This document shows, piece after piece, positions 1 to 9,112 of a stretch of DNA of 64,000 bases (positions within the stretch are counted from its first letter, which is position 1; the number at the start of each line of letters is the position of its first letter). Origin of the DNA: Thermohalobaculum sp050330995 (GTDB lineage Bacteria; Pseudomonadota; Alphaproteobacteria; Rhodobacterales; Rhodobacteraceae); assembly GCA_050330995.1 (NCBI GenBank), contig JBHJHI010000041.1:8428-72427 (forward strand), given 5' to 3'. A model generated the notes under the pieces. That model saw only the letters and a program-made list of their open reading frames with translations, did no database searches and was not told where the DNA came from. The translations under genes were made by a program, and so were the position numbers.

Positions 1-319
1 GGCCTTCGCCGAAGCCGTCGGCATCCCGGTGCTCGCCGCGATCCCCGCGCACGAGGACATCCGGCGCAAGTCGGCCAACTACGAGATCGTCGGCCATCCC
101 GAAGGCGAGTGGGGGCCGCTGTTCGCCGAGCTCGGCCTGAACGTCGCCGAGGCGCCGCCCCGCCACGCGACGCCGCTCCACCACGACGGTCTCCTGGCCC
201 TGTTCAAGGCCAAGGAGACCGGCGCCGACGTGGTGCTGGAGCCCGCGACGCAGGCCGACATGCGCGGCAGCCACTACGCGCCGAAGCCGTCGCTCGAAGT
301 CGTCTACGACGACGCGTGA
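1..319 (+). CDS. bchX: Chlorophyllide reductase iron protein BchX (C-terminal fragment)
   Basis: The window opens inside this gene in the frame starting at base 2; only the last 105 or so residues are present. BchX is the NifH-like ATP-dependent reductase that passes electrons to BchY-BchZ during reduction of chlorophyllide a in bacteriochlorophyll synthesis. The fragment reads VGIPVLAAIPAHEDIRRKS and ends in SLEVVYDDA, consistent with the C-terminal part of the family; the P-loop and cluster cysteines lie upstream of the window. The stop is 10 nt before bchY. Identity rests on this fragment plus the bchY-bchZ-puf context. Confidence 0.85.
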   Translation, partial: AFAEAVGIPVLAAIPAHEDIRRKSANYEIVGHPEGEWGPLFAELGLNVAEAPPRHATPLHHDGLLALFKAKETGADVVLEPATQADMRGSHYAPKPSLEVVYDDA

Positions 320-329
320 GGGGGCGCGG

Positions 330-1946
330 ATGACCGACGACCAGACCCACCGCGGCCCGCCTTCCGTCGAGACGATCGCCGGCGAGGCGCTCTACGACGA
401 GGCCGGCACCGCGCCGCTCAGTCCGCAGCGCGACCTCGGCCCGGCTGAGGCGCCCGCGACGGCGGCGGACGGGCAGGGCGGCTGCCACGCGCCGGGCGAG
501 ATGCGGGCGGCGGCCGAGAAGAACGGCGCGGGCGCGATCCTGGAGCGCTTCCGTGCGGACTACCCGCAGGGTCCGCACGATAAGCCGCAGTCGATGTGCC
601 CCGCCTTCGGCAGCTTGCGCGTCGGGCTTCGCATGAAGCGCACGGCGACGATCCTCTCGGGGAGCGCCTGCTGCGTCTACGGGCTGACCTTCACCTCGCA
701 CTTCTACGGCGCCAAGCGCTCGGTCGGCTACGTGCCGTTCTCCTCGGAGACGCTGGTCACCGGCAAGCTCTACGAGGACATCCGCGACGCGGTCGTGCAG
801 ATGGCCGACCCCGAGCGCTACGACGCCATCGTCGTCACCAATCTCTGCGTGCCGACCGCCTCGGGCATCCCGCTGCGGCTTCTCCCGAAGGAAGTGAACG
901 GCGTGCGCGTCGTCGGCATCGATGTGCCGGGCTTCGGCGTGCCGACCCACGCGGAGGCCAAGGACGTGCTCGCGGGCGCCATGCTCGCCTACGCCCGCAC
1001 CGAGGCCGAGGCCGGGCCGGTGCAGGCGCCGGGCAATCGTCAGGATCTGCCGACCGTCACGCTGGTCGGCGAGATGTTCCCGGCCGACCCGGTCACCATC
1101 GGGCGGATGCTCGCGCCCATGGGCCTCGCCGCTGGGCCGATGGTGCCGCCCCGCGAGTGGCGCGAGTTGTATTCGGCGCTCGACGGCGTGGCGGTGGCGG
1201 CGATCCACCCGTTCTACACCGCCTCGATCCGCGAGTTCCGCGCGGCCGGGCGGCCGGTGGTGGGCTCCGCCCCGGTCGGCGCCGAGGGCACCGCCGCCTG
1301 GATCGAGCGCATCGGCGACGCCACCGGCACGGCGCGCGCGAAGATCGACGACGCGAAGAACGCCATGGTCGAGGCCACCCGCGCCGCGCTCGCGAAGGCC
1401 CCGATCAGCGGGCGGATCACGCTCTCGGGCTACGAGGGCTCGGAACTGCTGGTCGCGCGCCTCCTGGTCGAGTGCGGCGCGGACGTCCGCTACGTCGGCA
1501 CCGCCTGCCCGAAGACCGAGTGGTCGGCCGAGGACGCCGCCTGGCTGGAGGCGCACGGCGCCCACGTCGAGTATCGCGCCTCGCTGGAGGCCGATCTGGC
1601 GGCGATGGACTGCTTCGAGCCCGACCTCGCGATCGGCACGACGCCGGTGGTGCAGAAAGCCAAGGAGCGCGCCACGCCCGCGCTGTACTTCACCAACCTG
1701 ATCTCGGCGCGCCCGCTGATGGGGCCAGCCGGGGCCGGCTCGCTCGGGCAGGTGGTCAACGCCGCGATCGCGGGCAAGGCGCGGATGGACGCCATGCGCG
1801 CCTTCTTCGAGGGCGTGGGTCATGACCGCACGTCCGGCACCTGGCACGACCTGCCGGCCGACCGCCCCGACTTCCGCAAGAAGTTCGCGCGGAGCCTCGC
1901 GAAGCTTCGCGAGCGCCAGGGCCGCGAAGAGGAGATCGGGACGTGA
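330..1946 (+). CDS. bchY: Chlorophyllide reductase subunit BchY
   Basis: 538-residue NifD-like subunit of chlorophyllide a reductase, the cytoplasmic enzyme that reduces the C7=C8 bond of ring B. Cysteines expected to ligate the inter-subunit cluster are visible in MCPAFGSLRVG, GSACCVYGL and VTNLCVPTASG (residues about 85-180). The first 60 or so residues are Ala/Pro-rich and look like an unconserved extension; a later start is possible, but the ATG 10 nt after the bchX stop gives normal operon spacing. bchZ follows after 31 nt with a purine-rich ribosome site (gagaggggagg). Confidence 0.95.
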   Translation: MTDDQTHRGPPSVETIAGEALYDEAGTAPLSPQRDLGPAEAPATAADGQGGCHAPGEMRAAAEKNGAGAILERFRADYPQGPHDKPQSMCPAFGSLRVGLRMKRTATILSGSACCVYGLTFTSHFYGAKRSVGYVPFSSETLVTGKLYEDIRDAVVQMADPERYDAIVVTNLCVPTASGIPLRLLPKEVNGVRVVGIDVPGFGVPTHAEAKDVLAGAMLAYARTEAEAGPVQAPGNRQDLPTVTLVGEMFPADPVTIGRMLAPMGLAAGPMVPPREWRELYSALDGVAVAAIHPFYTASIREFRAAGRPVVGSAPVGAEGTAAWIERIGDATGTARAKIDDAKNAMVEATRAALAKAPISGRITLSGYEGSELLVARLLVECGADVRYVGTACPKTEWSAEDAAWLEAHGAHVEYRASLEADLAAMDCFEPDLAIGTTPVVQKAKERATPALYFTNLISARPLMGPAGAGSLGQVVNAAIAGKARMDAMRAFFEGVGHDRTSGTWHDLPADRPDFRKKFARSLAKLRERQGREEEIGT

Positions 1947-1977
1947 GGGCGCGCGATACCGGAGAGGGGAGGAGTGA

Positions 1978-3465
1978 ATGCTGATCCTCGATCACGACCG
2001 CGCCGGTGGTTACTGGGGCGCCGTCTACGTCTTCACCGCCGTCAAAGGGCTTCAGGTGGTGATCGACGGCCCCGTCGGCTGCGAGAACCTCCCCGTCACC
2101 TCGGTGCTCCACTACACCGACGCGCTGCCGCCGCACGAGCTGCCGATCGTGGTGACCGGCCTCGCCGAGGACGAGCTGTCCAAGGACGGCACCGAGGGCT
2201 CGATGAAGCGGGCCTGGGAGACCCTCAACAAGGACGAGCCCGCGGTGGTCGTCACCGGCTCGATCGCCGAGATGATCGGCGGCGGTGTCACGCCCGAGGG
2301 CACCGGCCTCAAGCGCTTCCAGCCGCGCACCATCGACGAGGACCAGTGGCAGGCCGCCGACCGCGCGCTGACCTGGCTCTGGACCGAGTTCGGCATGAAG
2401 GCGGGCAAGGCGCCGAAGAAGCGGCCCCTGAAGGAGGGCGAGGCGCCGCGGGTCAACATCGTCGGCCCGATCTACGGCACCTTCAACCAGCCCTCCGACC
2501 TCGCCGAGATCCGCCGTCTGATCGAGGGCATCGGCGCGAGGGTGAACATGGTGTTCCCGATGGCGAGCCATCTCGCCGACGTGCCGCGTCTCGGCGACGC
2601 CGAGGTCAACGTCTGCCTCTACCGCGAATTCGGCCGCGGGCTCTGCGAGGCGCTCGACGTGCCGTATCTGCAGGCGCCGATCGGGCTGACGTCCACCACC
2701 AAGTTCCTGCGCAAGCTCGGCGAGCTGACCGGCCTCGACCCCGAGCCGTTCATCGAGCGCGAGAAGCACACCACCATCAAGCCGCTCTGGGACCTCTGGC
2801 GCTCGGTCACGCAGGACTTCTACGCCACCGCCTCCTTCGGGGTCGTGGCCGGCGAGACCTACGCGCGGGGGCTGCGCCATTTCCTGGAGGGCGACCTCGG
2901 ACTGCCGTGCAATTTCGCCTACTCGCGCACGGCCGGTTCGAAGACCGACAACGAGACGATCCGGTGCGCGATCCACGAGACGCCGCCGCTGATCCTGTTC
3001 GGCAGCTACAACGAGCGGATGTACGCGGCCGAGGCCGGCGGGCGGTGCCAGTTCATCCCGGCGAGCTTTCCGGGCGCCATCATCCGCCGCGCCACCGGCA
3101 CGCCGTTCATGGGCTACGCTGGCGCCACCTACGTGGTGCAGGAGATCTGCAACGCGCTGTTCGACGCGCTCTTCCACATCTTGCCGCTCGGCACCGACCT
3201 CGACGCGGCCGACCCCGCGCCGACGCGGCTCGTGCGCCAGCTCCCCTGGGAGGGAGCGGCCGAGACCGCGCTCGACGCCGCCCTCGCCGACGTCCCCGTG
3301 CTGACCCGGATCTCGCCGGCCAAGCGGCTGCGCGACGCGGCCGAGGCGGCCGCGCGGGCGGAGGGCGCGGGCGCCGTCGCCCCGCGCCACCTCCGCGCAG
3401 CGGGCGGCGGACGCGAGACCGGAGCGCGGGACGAGACCACCGAACCCGCAGAGGAGACCGCCTGA
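1978..3465 (+). CDS. bchZ: Chlorophyllide reductase subunit BchZ
   Basis: 495-residue NifK-like partner of BchY. The start MLILDHDRAGGYWGAVYVF and the cluster-region sequence GPVGCENLPVTSVLHYTDAL are typical of BchZ; FGSYNERMYAAE and MGYAGATYVVQE lie in the C-terminal half. The last 40 or so residues are charged and Ala-rich. Together with BchX and BchY it forms the nitrogenase-like chlorophyllide reductase. It sits directly upstream of pufQ, so bch and puf transcription probably overlap as in other purple bacteria. Confidence 0.95.
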   Translation: MLILDHDRAGGYWGAVYVFTAVKGLQVVIDGPVGCENLPVTSVLHYTDALPPHELPIVVTGLAEDELSKDGTEGSMKRAWETLNKDEPAVVVTGSIAEMIGGGVTPEGTGLKRFQPRTIDEDQWQAADRALTWLWTEFGMKAGKAPKKRPLKEGEAPRVNIVGPIYGTFNQPSDLAEIRRLIEGIGARVNMVFPMASHLADVPRLGDAEVNVCLYREFGRGLCEALDVPYLQAPIGLTSTTKFLRKLGELTGLDPEPFIEREKHTTIKPLWDLWRSVTQDFYATASFGVVAGETYARGLRHFLEGDLGLPCNFAYSRTAGSKTDNETIRCAIHETPPLILFGSYNERMYAAEAGGRCQFIPASFPGAIIRRATGTPFMGYAGATYVVQEICNALFDALFHILPLGTDLDAADPAPTRLVRQLPWEGAAETALDAALADVPVLTRISPAKRLRDAAEAAARAEGAGAVAPRHLRAAGGGRETGARDETTEPAEETA

Positions 3466-3552
3466 GCGCGGCTTCGCCGAAGACGCCGCCCGGCGGGCTC
3501 GGGCGGCGACGGGGAACGAGGGGCCGAGGCCCCGACGACAGGGAGAAACGAG

Positions 3553-3822
3553 ATGCTGGACACGACCGCGACCGACACCGCGCTCACGCGGCCTCGCCTG
3601 ACCGACGGCATCGATCCGGTGCGCCTCGCGCGGCTGAAGCGCCAGGAATACGCGACGATGTTCTGGCTGATCGCGCCGGTTTGCCTCGTGGTCGCCCTCG
3701 TGCGCCGGCTGGTCCCCGCCCGCGATGCCTTCCATTCGACCCACAGCGCGCCGAGGCGCGGCCTCTTCGGCGAGGCCGCGCACATGGCGCACACGGTCAT
3801 CCCCTTCGCCTTCTGGCGCTGA
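3553..3822 (+). CDS. pufQ: PufQ-like small membrane protein
   Basis: 89 residues with one clear hydrophobic segment (FWLIAPVCLVVALVRRLV, residues about 37-54) followed by a basic patch. PufQ is the small membrane protein encoded between bchZ and pufB and is implicated in bacteriochlorophyll supply to nascent complexes. The call rests on position, size, single transmembrane segment and the ending MAHTVIPFAFWR; overall similarity in this family is low. The 230 nt between this gene and pufB hold no other gene that I can support. Confidence 0.7.
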   Translation: MLDTTATDTALTRPRLTDGIDPVRLARLKRQEYATMFWLIAPVCLVVALVRRLVPARDAFHSTHSAPRRGLFGEAAHMAHTVIPFAFWR

Positions 3823-4052
3823 AGGGGACTGGGACGCCGCCCGGGGTGCAGCCCGGGCGGCGCCCCGCCTGCCGGTCGTGACCTTGGCGGGCCACGACTG
3901 CGTAAGGCGGAAGGCGCGTTCGGAGCAACGCCCGCGCGCGCCGCCGGCGCCGGTGTCGCACCGGCCGTCGGGATGCCCCCGCCGCACGGGGACGGTGCGG
4001 TGACGGCCCCCGGACTTCCGGACCACGGGCCACAGCAGCCGGAGGTAACTAG

Positions 4053-4277
4053 ATGGCTGAAGAAAAGGGCTCGCTGACGGGCCTGACCGACGACGAGGCC
4101 AAGGACTTCCACGAAGTCTACATGTCGGGCCTCATTCTGTTCACCGGCGTCGCCGTCGTCGCCCACATCCTCGTCTGGCTGTGGCGGCCCTGGTTCCCGG
4201 AGAGCCCGACCGAGGGCTACACCGCGATCGAGGGCGCGACGGAAGTCGCCCGTCTCGCCATGACCTCGCTGATCTGA
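4053..4277 (+). CDS. pufB: Light-harvesting 1 beta subunit PufB
   Basis: 74-residue LH1 beta polypeptide: short acidic cytoplasmic N-terminus, one membrane helix, and the bacteriochlorophyll-binding His in VVAHILVWLWRPW, the family signature. The roughly 25 residues after WRPWFPE are longer than in many beta chains. A ribosome site (ccggaggt) precedes the ATG, and pufA starts 13 nt downstream. It assembles with PufA into the ring around the reaction centre. Confidence 0.97.
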   Translation: MAEEKGSLTGLTDDEAKDFHEVYMSGLILFTGVAVVAHILVWLWRPWFPESPTEGYTAIEGATEVARLAMTSLI

Positions 4278-4290
4278 GGAGCGCCGAGAG

Positions 4291-4482
4291 ATGCAGAAGT
4301 TCTACAAGATCTGGCTCGTCTTCGACCCGCGCACGGTGCTGATCGCGCAGGCGATCTTCCTGTTCTCGCTGGCGGTGATGATCCATCTGGTCGTCCTCTC
4401 GACCGACCGGTTCAACTGGCTCGACGGCCCCGAGGCCGCCTCGGCCGCGCCGGTGATCGAGCAGACCACCATGCTCGGCTGA
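4291..4482 (+). CDS. pufA: Light-harvesting 1 alpha subunit PufA
   Basis: 63-residue LH1 alpha polypeptide beginning MQKFYKIWLVFDPRTVLIAQ, the canonical N-terminus. The bacteriochlorophyll-ligating His lies in AVMIHLVVLST, followed by the conserved FNWLDG. One membrane helix. The stop is followed at once by a very stable hairpin, the usual arrangement that protects pufBA mRNA and raises antenna over reaction-centre expression. Confidence 0.97.
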   Translation: MQKFYKIWLVFDPRTVLIAQAIFLFSLAVMIHLVVLSTDRFNWLDGPEAASAAPVIEQTTMLG

Positions 4483-4500
4483 CGAGGCCGCGCGCGACAC

Positions 4501-4532
4501 GGCCGCGGGCGGGCCTCTCCCCGCCCGCGGCC
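4501..4532 (+). promoter_or_regulatory. pufA-pufL intercistronic stem-loop
   Basis: A perfect 13-bp GC stem (4501-4513 with 4520-4532) closes a 6-nt loop between pufA and pufL. There is no T-run after it, so it is better read as an mRNA-stabilising, partly terminating hairpin than a full terminator. In other purple bacteria the equivalent hairpin sets the ratio of LH1 to reaction-centre transcripts. Confidence 0.8.
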
Positions 4533-4587
4533 TCCCGACCCGGACAACGATGAGCCGCCCGCCCTGGGTGGTCCCGGAGGACAAGCC

Positions 4588-5430
4588 ATGGCCTTGCTCA
4601 ACTTCGAGAAAAAATACCGCGTCCGAGGCGGCACCCTCATCGGCGGGGATATGTTCGACTTCTGGCTGGGGCCGTTCTACGTCGGCTTCTTCGGGGTCAC
4701 GACCATCTTCTTCTCCGTCGTCGGGACGCTGCTGATCTTCATCGGCGCGGCGTGGCAGGGGACCTTCAACCCCTGGACGATCCACATTCAGCCGCCACCC
4801 CTGGAATACGGCCTCGCGCTCGCGCCGCTGCGCGACGGCGGGCTCTGGCAGATCATCACCATCTGCGCGATCGGCGCCTTCGTCTCCTGGGCGCTGAGAC
4901 AGGTCGAGATCAGCCGCAAGCTCGGCATGGGGTTGCACGTGCCGGTCGCGTTCTCCTTCGCGATCCTCGCCTACGTCACGCTGGTGGTGATCCGCCCGCT
5001 GCTGATGGGCGCCTGGGGGCACGGCTTCCCCTACGGCATCTTCAGCCACCTCGACTGGGTGTCGAACGTCGGCTACCAGTACCTGCACTTCCACTACAAC
5101 CCGGCGCACATGATCGCGGTGACGTTCTTCTTCACCACGACCATGTTCCTGGCGCTGCACGGCGCTCTGGTCTTGTCGGCGGTGAACCCGGAGAAGTCCG
5201 GCGAGGGCGAGTTCGACGGTCGCGTCAAGACGCCCGAGTTCGAGGACAGCTTCTTCCGCGACTTCATCGGCTACTCGGTCGGCACGCTCGGCATTCACCG
5301 CGTCGGTCTGTTCCTCGCGCTGAACGCGGGGCTGTGGTCGGCGATCTGCATCGTGATCTCGGGACCCTACTGGACCCAGGGCTGGCCGGCCTGGTGGGAC
5401 TGGTATCTCGAGCTCGGCATCTGGCCGTGA
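4588..5430 (+). CDS. pufL: Photosynthetic reaction centre L subunit
   Basis: 280 residues, the usual length, with five membrane segments. The ligand histidines known from the family are all visible: HLDW (accessory bacteriochlorophyll), HYNPAHM (special pair), LALHGA and LGIHRV (non-haem iron). The N-terminus MALLNFEKKYRVRGGTL is typical. Start follows a ggagg ribosome site. PufL pairs with PufM to form the photochemical core; pufM begins 14 nt downstream. Confidence 0.98.
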   Translation: MALLNFEKKYRVRGGTLIGGDMFDFWLGPFYVGFFGVTTIFFSVVGTLLIFIGAAWQGTFNPWTIHIQPPPLEYGLALAPLRDGGLWQIITICAIGAFVSWALRQVEISRKLGMGLHVPVAFSFAILAYVTLVVIRPLLMGAWGHGFPYGIFSHLDWVSNVGYQYLHFHYNPAHMIAVTFFFTTTMFLALHGALVLSAVNPEKSGEGEFDGRVKTPEFEDSFFRDFIGYSVGTLGIHRVGLFLALNAGLWSAICIVISGPYWTQGWPAWWDWYLELGIWP

Positions 5431-5444
5431 GGAGGGGCTGACCA

Positions 5445-6455
5445 ATGGCCTTCATCGAATACCAGAACCTGTTCACCCAGACGCAGGTGCGCGGCACGCC
5501 CGAGCCTAATATCGAGAGCCCGCGCAACACCTGGAACCGCCTCGGCAAGGGGGGCTTCAACTACATCGCGGGCCTGATCGGCAACGCGCAGATCGGGCCG
5601 ATCTACATCGGCGGGCTCGGCGCCGCGTCGATCATCTCGGGCACGCTCGCGATCAACATCATCGGCTTCAACATGCTGGCGTCGGTGGACTGGGACATCT
5701 TCGAGTTCGTCCGCCAGGGCTTCTACCTCGCGCTGGAGCCGCCCCCGCCGGAGTACGGTCTCTCCTTCCCGCCGCTGAACGAGGGCGGCTGGTGGATGAT
5801 CTCGTCGCTGTTCCTGTTGATCTCGGTCATGCTCTGGTGGGTGCGCACCTACGAGCGCGCCAACGCGCTCGGCATGGGCAAGCACGTCGCCTGGGCCTTC
5901 GCCTCGGCGATCTGGCTGTTCCTGGTGCTGGGACTGTTCCGCCCGATCCTGATGGGGTCATGGTCGGAGGGCGTGCCCTACGGCATCTTCCCCCACCTCG
6001 ACTGGACCGCGGCGCTGTCGATCCGCTACGGCAACTTCTTCTACAACCCGTTCCACGCGCTCTCGATCGTGTTCCTCTACGGCTCGGTGCTGCTCTGGGC
6101 GATGCACGGGGCGACCATCCTCGCCTGCAGCCGCGTCGGCGGCGACCGCGAGATCGAACAGATCGTCGACCGCGGCACCGCCTCCGAGCGGGCGGGTCTG
6201 TTCTGGCGCTGGACCATGGGCTTCAACGCCACCATGGAGTCGATCCACCGCTGGATCTGGTGGTTCGCGGTGCTGACCACGCTCACGGGCGGCATCGGCG
6301 TGCTGCTGACCGGCACGGTCGTCGACAACTGGTATCTCTGGGCGGTCGATCACGGCTTCGCGCCGCAGTACGAGCAGCCCTATCCGTCGGCGATCGAGCC
6401 GCCGGGCGCCGGCGAGCCCGGCTACAACCCCGCGACCCTGGAGGGCATGCGATGA
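5445..6455 (+). CDS. pufM: Photosynthetic reaction centre M subunit
   Basis: 336 residues. Conserved HLDWTAALSIRYGN, YNPFHAL (special-pair His), AMHGAT (iron His), GGDREIEQI (iron Glu) and ESIHRWIWW (iron His) are all present. The C-terminal tail after the fifth helix, containing APQYEQPYPSAIEPPG, is extended, as in species whose M subunit contacts a bound cytochrome; that fits the pufC gene whose ATG overlaps the pufM stop by 4 nt. Confidence 0.98.
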   Translation: MAFIEYQNLFTQTQVRGTPEPNIESPRNTWNRLGKGGFNYIAGLIGNAQIGPIYIGGLGAASIISGTLAINIIGFNMLASVDWDIFEFVRQGFYLALEPPPPEYGLSFPPLNEGGWWMISSLFLLISVMLWWVRTYERANALGMGKHVAWAFASAIWLFLVLGLFRPILMGSWSEGVPYGIFPHLDWTAALSIRYGNFFYNPFHALSIVFLYGSVLLWAMHGATILACSRVGGDREIEQIVDRGTASERAGLFWRWTMGFNATMESIHRWIWWFAVLTTLTGGIGVLLTGTVVDNWYLWAVDHGFAPQYEQPYPSAIEPPGAGEPGYNPATLEGMR

Positions 6456-7570
6456 GACGCGAAGTGCTCGTCGGCGGGCTGATCTTCGTCGGGTTCTGGA
6501 CGCTCCTGTTCGTGGGCTGGAACCTGACGCTGCGCACGCCGCTGGTGACCGAGCAGCTCGGTCCCGACGGCGTCGGCATGGTCCAGCTCGCCTTCGCCGA
6601 CGACAAGGCGAGGAAGGAGAACCTCGCCATCAACCGGCCGCTCGAAGAGATCTACCCGCTCACCGAGGCCGATCTCGAAGGCCCCCGCGCCGGCGAGATC
6701 TACGAGAACGTGCAGGTGCTCGGCCATCTGTCGGACGCCCAGTTCAACCGGTTCATGGCGCAGATGACCGAGTGGGTGGCGCCGGAGCAGGGCTGCGGCT
6801 ACTGCCACGGTAACGACGGCAACTTCGCCCATGACGGCTACTACCAGAAGGTGGTCAGCCGTTGGATGATCCGCATGACGCAGGACATCAACGGCAACTG
6901 GCAAAGCCACGTCGGCAACGCCGGCGTGAATTGCTACACCTGCCATCGGGGCCAGAACAATCCGTCGTACTACTGGTACACGAACCTGGAGGCCTCGCGC
7001 TCGACGGGCGAGCTGGGCTGGCGCGGCGGCGGCAACACGCCTGGGATCGGCCTCGCCACCCTGCCGGCGGACCCCTACACCCCCATGTTGCTCGGCGACG
7101 CGCAGATCTGGGGCGTGGCCGACTACGTCCACCCCGGCCAGGAGGGCACCAAGGGCACCAAGCACATCGAGTGGACCTACGCGCTCATGAACCACATGAG
7201 CATCTCGCTCGGCGTGAACTGCACCTACTGCCACAACAGCCGGAACTTCGGCTCGTGGGAGATGTCGCCGCCGACCCGCACCACCGCCTGGTACGGCATC
7301 CGCATGGTGCGCGACATCAACCGCGACTACATGGAGCCGCTCTACACGGTCTATCCCGACCACCGGCTCGGGCCGGAGGGCGACAGCCCCAAGGCCTACT
7401 GCACCACCTGCCACTACGAGGTGGCCAAGCCTCTCTACGGTGCGGACATGGTCTCGAAGTATCCCTCGCTTCAGGCACCGGGGCCGCAGCCCTGGCCGCC
7501 GATCGGGGGCATGCCGCCGCGCACCGATCCGATGCCGGACACGAGCATGGACCAAGCCATGGCCGAGTGA
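6452..7570 (+). CDS. pufC: Reaction-centre tetraheme cytochrome c subunit PufC
   Basis: 372 residues with four c-type haem motifs: CGYCH (115), CYTCH (161), CTYCH (257) and CTTCH (317). It is the periplasmic electron donor that re-reduces the photo-oxidised special pair. The N-terminal hydrophobic stretch (VGGLIFVGFWTLLFVGWNL) has no lipobox Cys, so the protein is probably held by an uncleaved helix and not by a lipid. ATG start overlaps the pufM stop. It is the last gene of the operon; a hairpin terminator follows about 50 nt later. Confidence 0.97.
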   Translation: MRREVLVGGLIFVGFWTLLFVGWNLTLRTPLVTEQLGPDGVGMVQLAFADDKARKENLAINRPLEEIYPLTEADLEGPRAGEIYENVQVLGHLSDAQFNRFMAQMTEWVAPEQGCGYCHGNDGNFAHDGYYQKVVSRWMIRMTQDINGNWQSHVGNAGVNCYTCHRGQNNPSYYWYTNLEASRSTGELGWRGGGNTPGIGLATLPADPYTPMLLGDAQIWGVADYVHPGQEGTKGTKHIEWTYALMNHMSISLGVNCTYCHNSRNFGSWEMSPPTRTTAWYGIRMVRDINRDYMEPLYTVYPDHRLGPEGDSPKAYCTTCHYEVAKPLYGADMVSKYPSLQAPGPQPWPPIGGMPPRTDPMPDTSMDQAMAE

Positions 7571-7622
7571 GGCCCTCCGCCGGCTCCCGCTCGGGCCGGC
7601 GCCAACTCCCCACACGGGGTCC

Positions 7623-7646
7623 GAGGCGGCCGTCTCCGGCCGCCTC
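7623..7646 (+). terminator. Probable terminator of the puf operon
   Basis: Perfect 9-bp stem (GAGGCGGCC with GGCCGCCTC) and 6-nt loop, followed by GTCTCGTTTC. The tail is only moderately T-rich but position after pufC and stem strength support an intrinsic terminator. Confidence 0.65.
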
Positions 7647-8510
7647 GTCTCGTTTCGGCGAGCCGATCCGAGACCGCGTCGCAGAGCCCGGCGCGCGCCT
7701 CGATGCGGCGATCGCCCCGTCCATCCGGCACGGACAGGCGAAGACGGAAACGGGCGAAGGGCTTTGGTCGGAGTGCCATGCCCGATCAGACCGCGTCGCG
7801 CGGCGTCCCGGGCGAGCGTCCTTCCACTGCCGGAACGCCCGTCGCGCCCATGCATGCGCCGTTCCGGTTCGCCCTTTGTTGCCGTTACGGCAGGTCTGAT
7901 CGAACCTTCGCGAAAAGTGGGGAGATCCGTCCACAGCGAGCGCCGAAGACTGTGGAAGACGCGCTTCCAAGCAGTGGAAATCCAGTTATCCACAAGGACT
8001 CCGAAGGGTCCTCGATCCCGTCCCGGTCAGCCGGCCGGCGCTCTCGTGCAGCCGTGCGCGTCGTCCGCGACCCGCGCGTCCGTCGCTCCCGACCGATGCC
8101 GATCGCCGCGCCTGCGGCCGTTCCGCAGGAGGCGACGGGCGTCGTGAGTCGGCTGTGCTGCTTCTGCAGAACGTTGAAAGTCATAGAGAAAATCAGAAGA
8201 TTGCTGTCATCCTGCGGCAGGCGCGGCGTCGCTCCCGGTAGCGGCAAGCCCCTGCCGACGTCGCACCGGCCATGGCCCCTCGGCGCGACGGCTCGTGGCG
8301 GCCGGCATGACCGCCTCCGAACAGGGTCACGCCGCCCGGCGGGGCCAGGGGCGGGGCGATGCGGCGGCGCCCGTCGCCCGGCCGATCCCTCGGCGGCACG
8401 AGCGCGATCCACTGCGTTATCCACAGGGGCGTCCCCAGGGCCGACGGCCCCCGTTGTCCGGGGCGCGCGTCTCCCCTAAAGCCGCGGTTCGGAGCCGCAG
8501 GAGGCGAGAG
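7647..8510. other. 860-nt gene-free gap with DnaA-box-like sites (possible replication origin)
   Basis: No convincing gene lies here. Two perfect matches to TTATCCACA occur at 7986-7994 and 8417-8425. Near-matches lie at 7927-7935 (CCGTCCACA) and, reversed, 7951-7959. An A/T-rich stretch at about 8174-8205 sits between them in otherwise very GC-rich DNA. This is the composition expected of an origin, but neighbouring genes are not those usually beside alphaproteobacterial oriC, so a DnaA-regulated promoter or titration site is an alternative. Confidence 0.4.
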
Positions 8511-9110
8511 ATGGACGAGCGCACGAAGGGGTTCCTGGCCGCGGGCGCCGCGATGGCCGCGGTGGTCGCGGTCTCGAACGTGCTGGTGCAGTTCCCGCTC
8601 GGGGACCTGCTGACCTGGGGCGCCTTCACCTATCCTTTCGCCTTCCTGGTGACCGACCTCGCGAACCGGACGATGGGGCCGGGCGCGGCGCGGCGCGTGG
8701 TGCTGGTCGGCTTCGCGGTCGGCGTCGTGCTCTCGGTCTGGCTCGCGGGGCCGCGGATCGCGATCGCTTCCGGCACGGCGTTCCTCGCCGCCCAGTTCCT
8801 CGACGTCGCGGTGTTCGATCGCCTCCGCCGCGGCGCGTGGTGGCGCGCGCCGGCGGTGTCGAGCGTGGTCGGCTCGGCGCTCGACACGGCGCTGTTCTTC
8901 GCGCTCGCGTTCGCGCCCGCCTTCGCCTTCCTCGGCGAGGACGCACCCTGGGCGGCCGAGACGGTCGGGCTGCTCGGGTCCGGGGTCGGCGTCGCGCTCT
9001 GGGTCAACCTCGCGGTCGGCGACTTCCTGGTGAAGCTCGCCGTGGCGGCGCTCGCGCTGGTGCCGTTCCGGCTGATCGCCACCCGACTCGGCCGGCTGTC
9101 GGAGGGCTGA
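8511..9110 (+). CDS. Queuosine precursor transporter, YhhQ/VUT family
   Basis: 199-residue membrane protein with about six hydrophobic segments. VSNVLVQFPLGDLLTWGAFTY and FLVTDLANRTMGPGAARRV match the family that imports the queuosine precursor for tRNA modification (family knowledge). ATG chosen because it follows a strong aggaggcgagag ribosome site and begins right before the first membrane segment. The downstream arfB starts 2 nt after its stop, so the two are probably cotranscribed. Confidence 0.85.
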   Translation: MDERTKGFLAAGAAMAAVVAVSNVLVQFPLGDLLTWGAFTYPFAFLVTDLANRTMGPGAARRVVLVGFAVGVVLSVWLAGPRIAIASGTAFLAAQFLDVAVFDRLRRGAWWRAPAVSSVVGSALDTALFFALAFAPAFAFLGEDAPWAAETVGLLGSGVGVALWVNLAVGDFLVKLAVAALALVPFRLIATRLGRLSEG

Positions 9111-9112
9111 GC

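Noticed and set aside
4141..5445. 434-codon minus-strand frame opposite pufA-pufL
   Set aside because: Antisense of certain photosynthesis genes, low-complexity Arg/Glu-rich translation, no motif.
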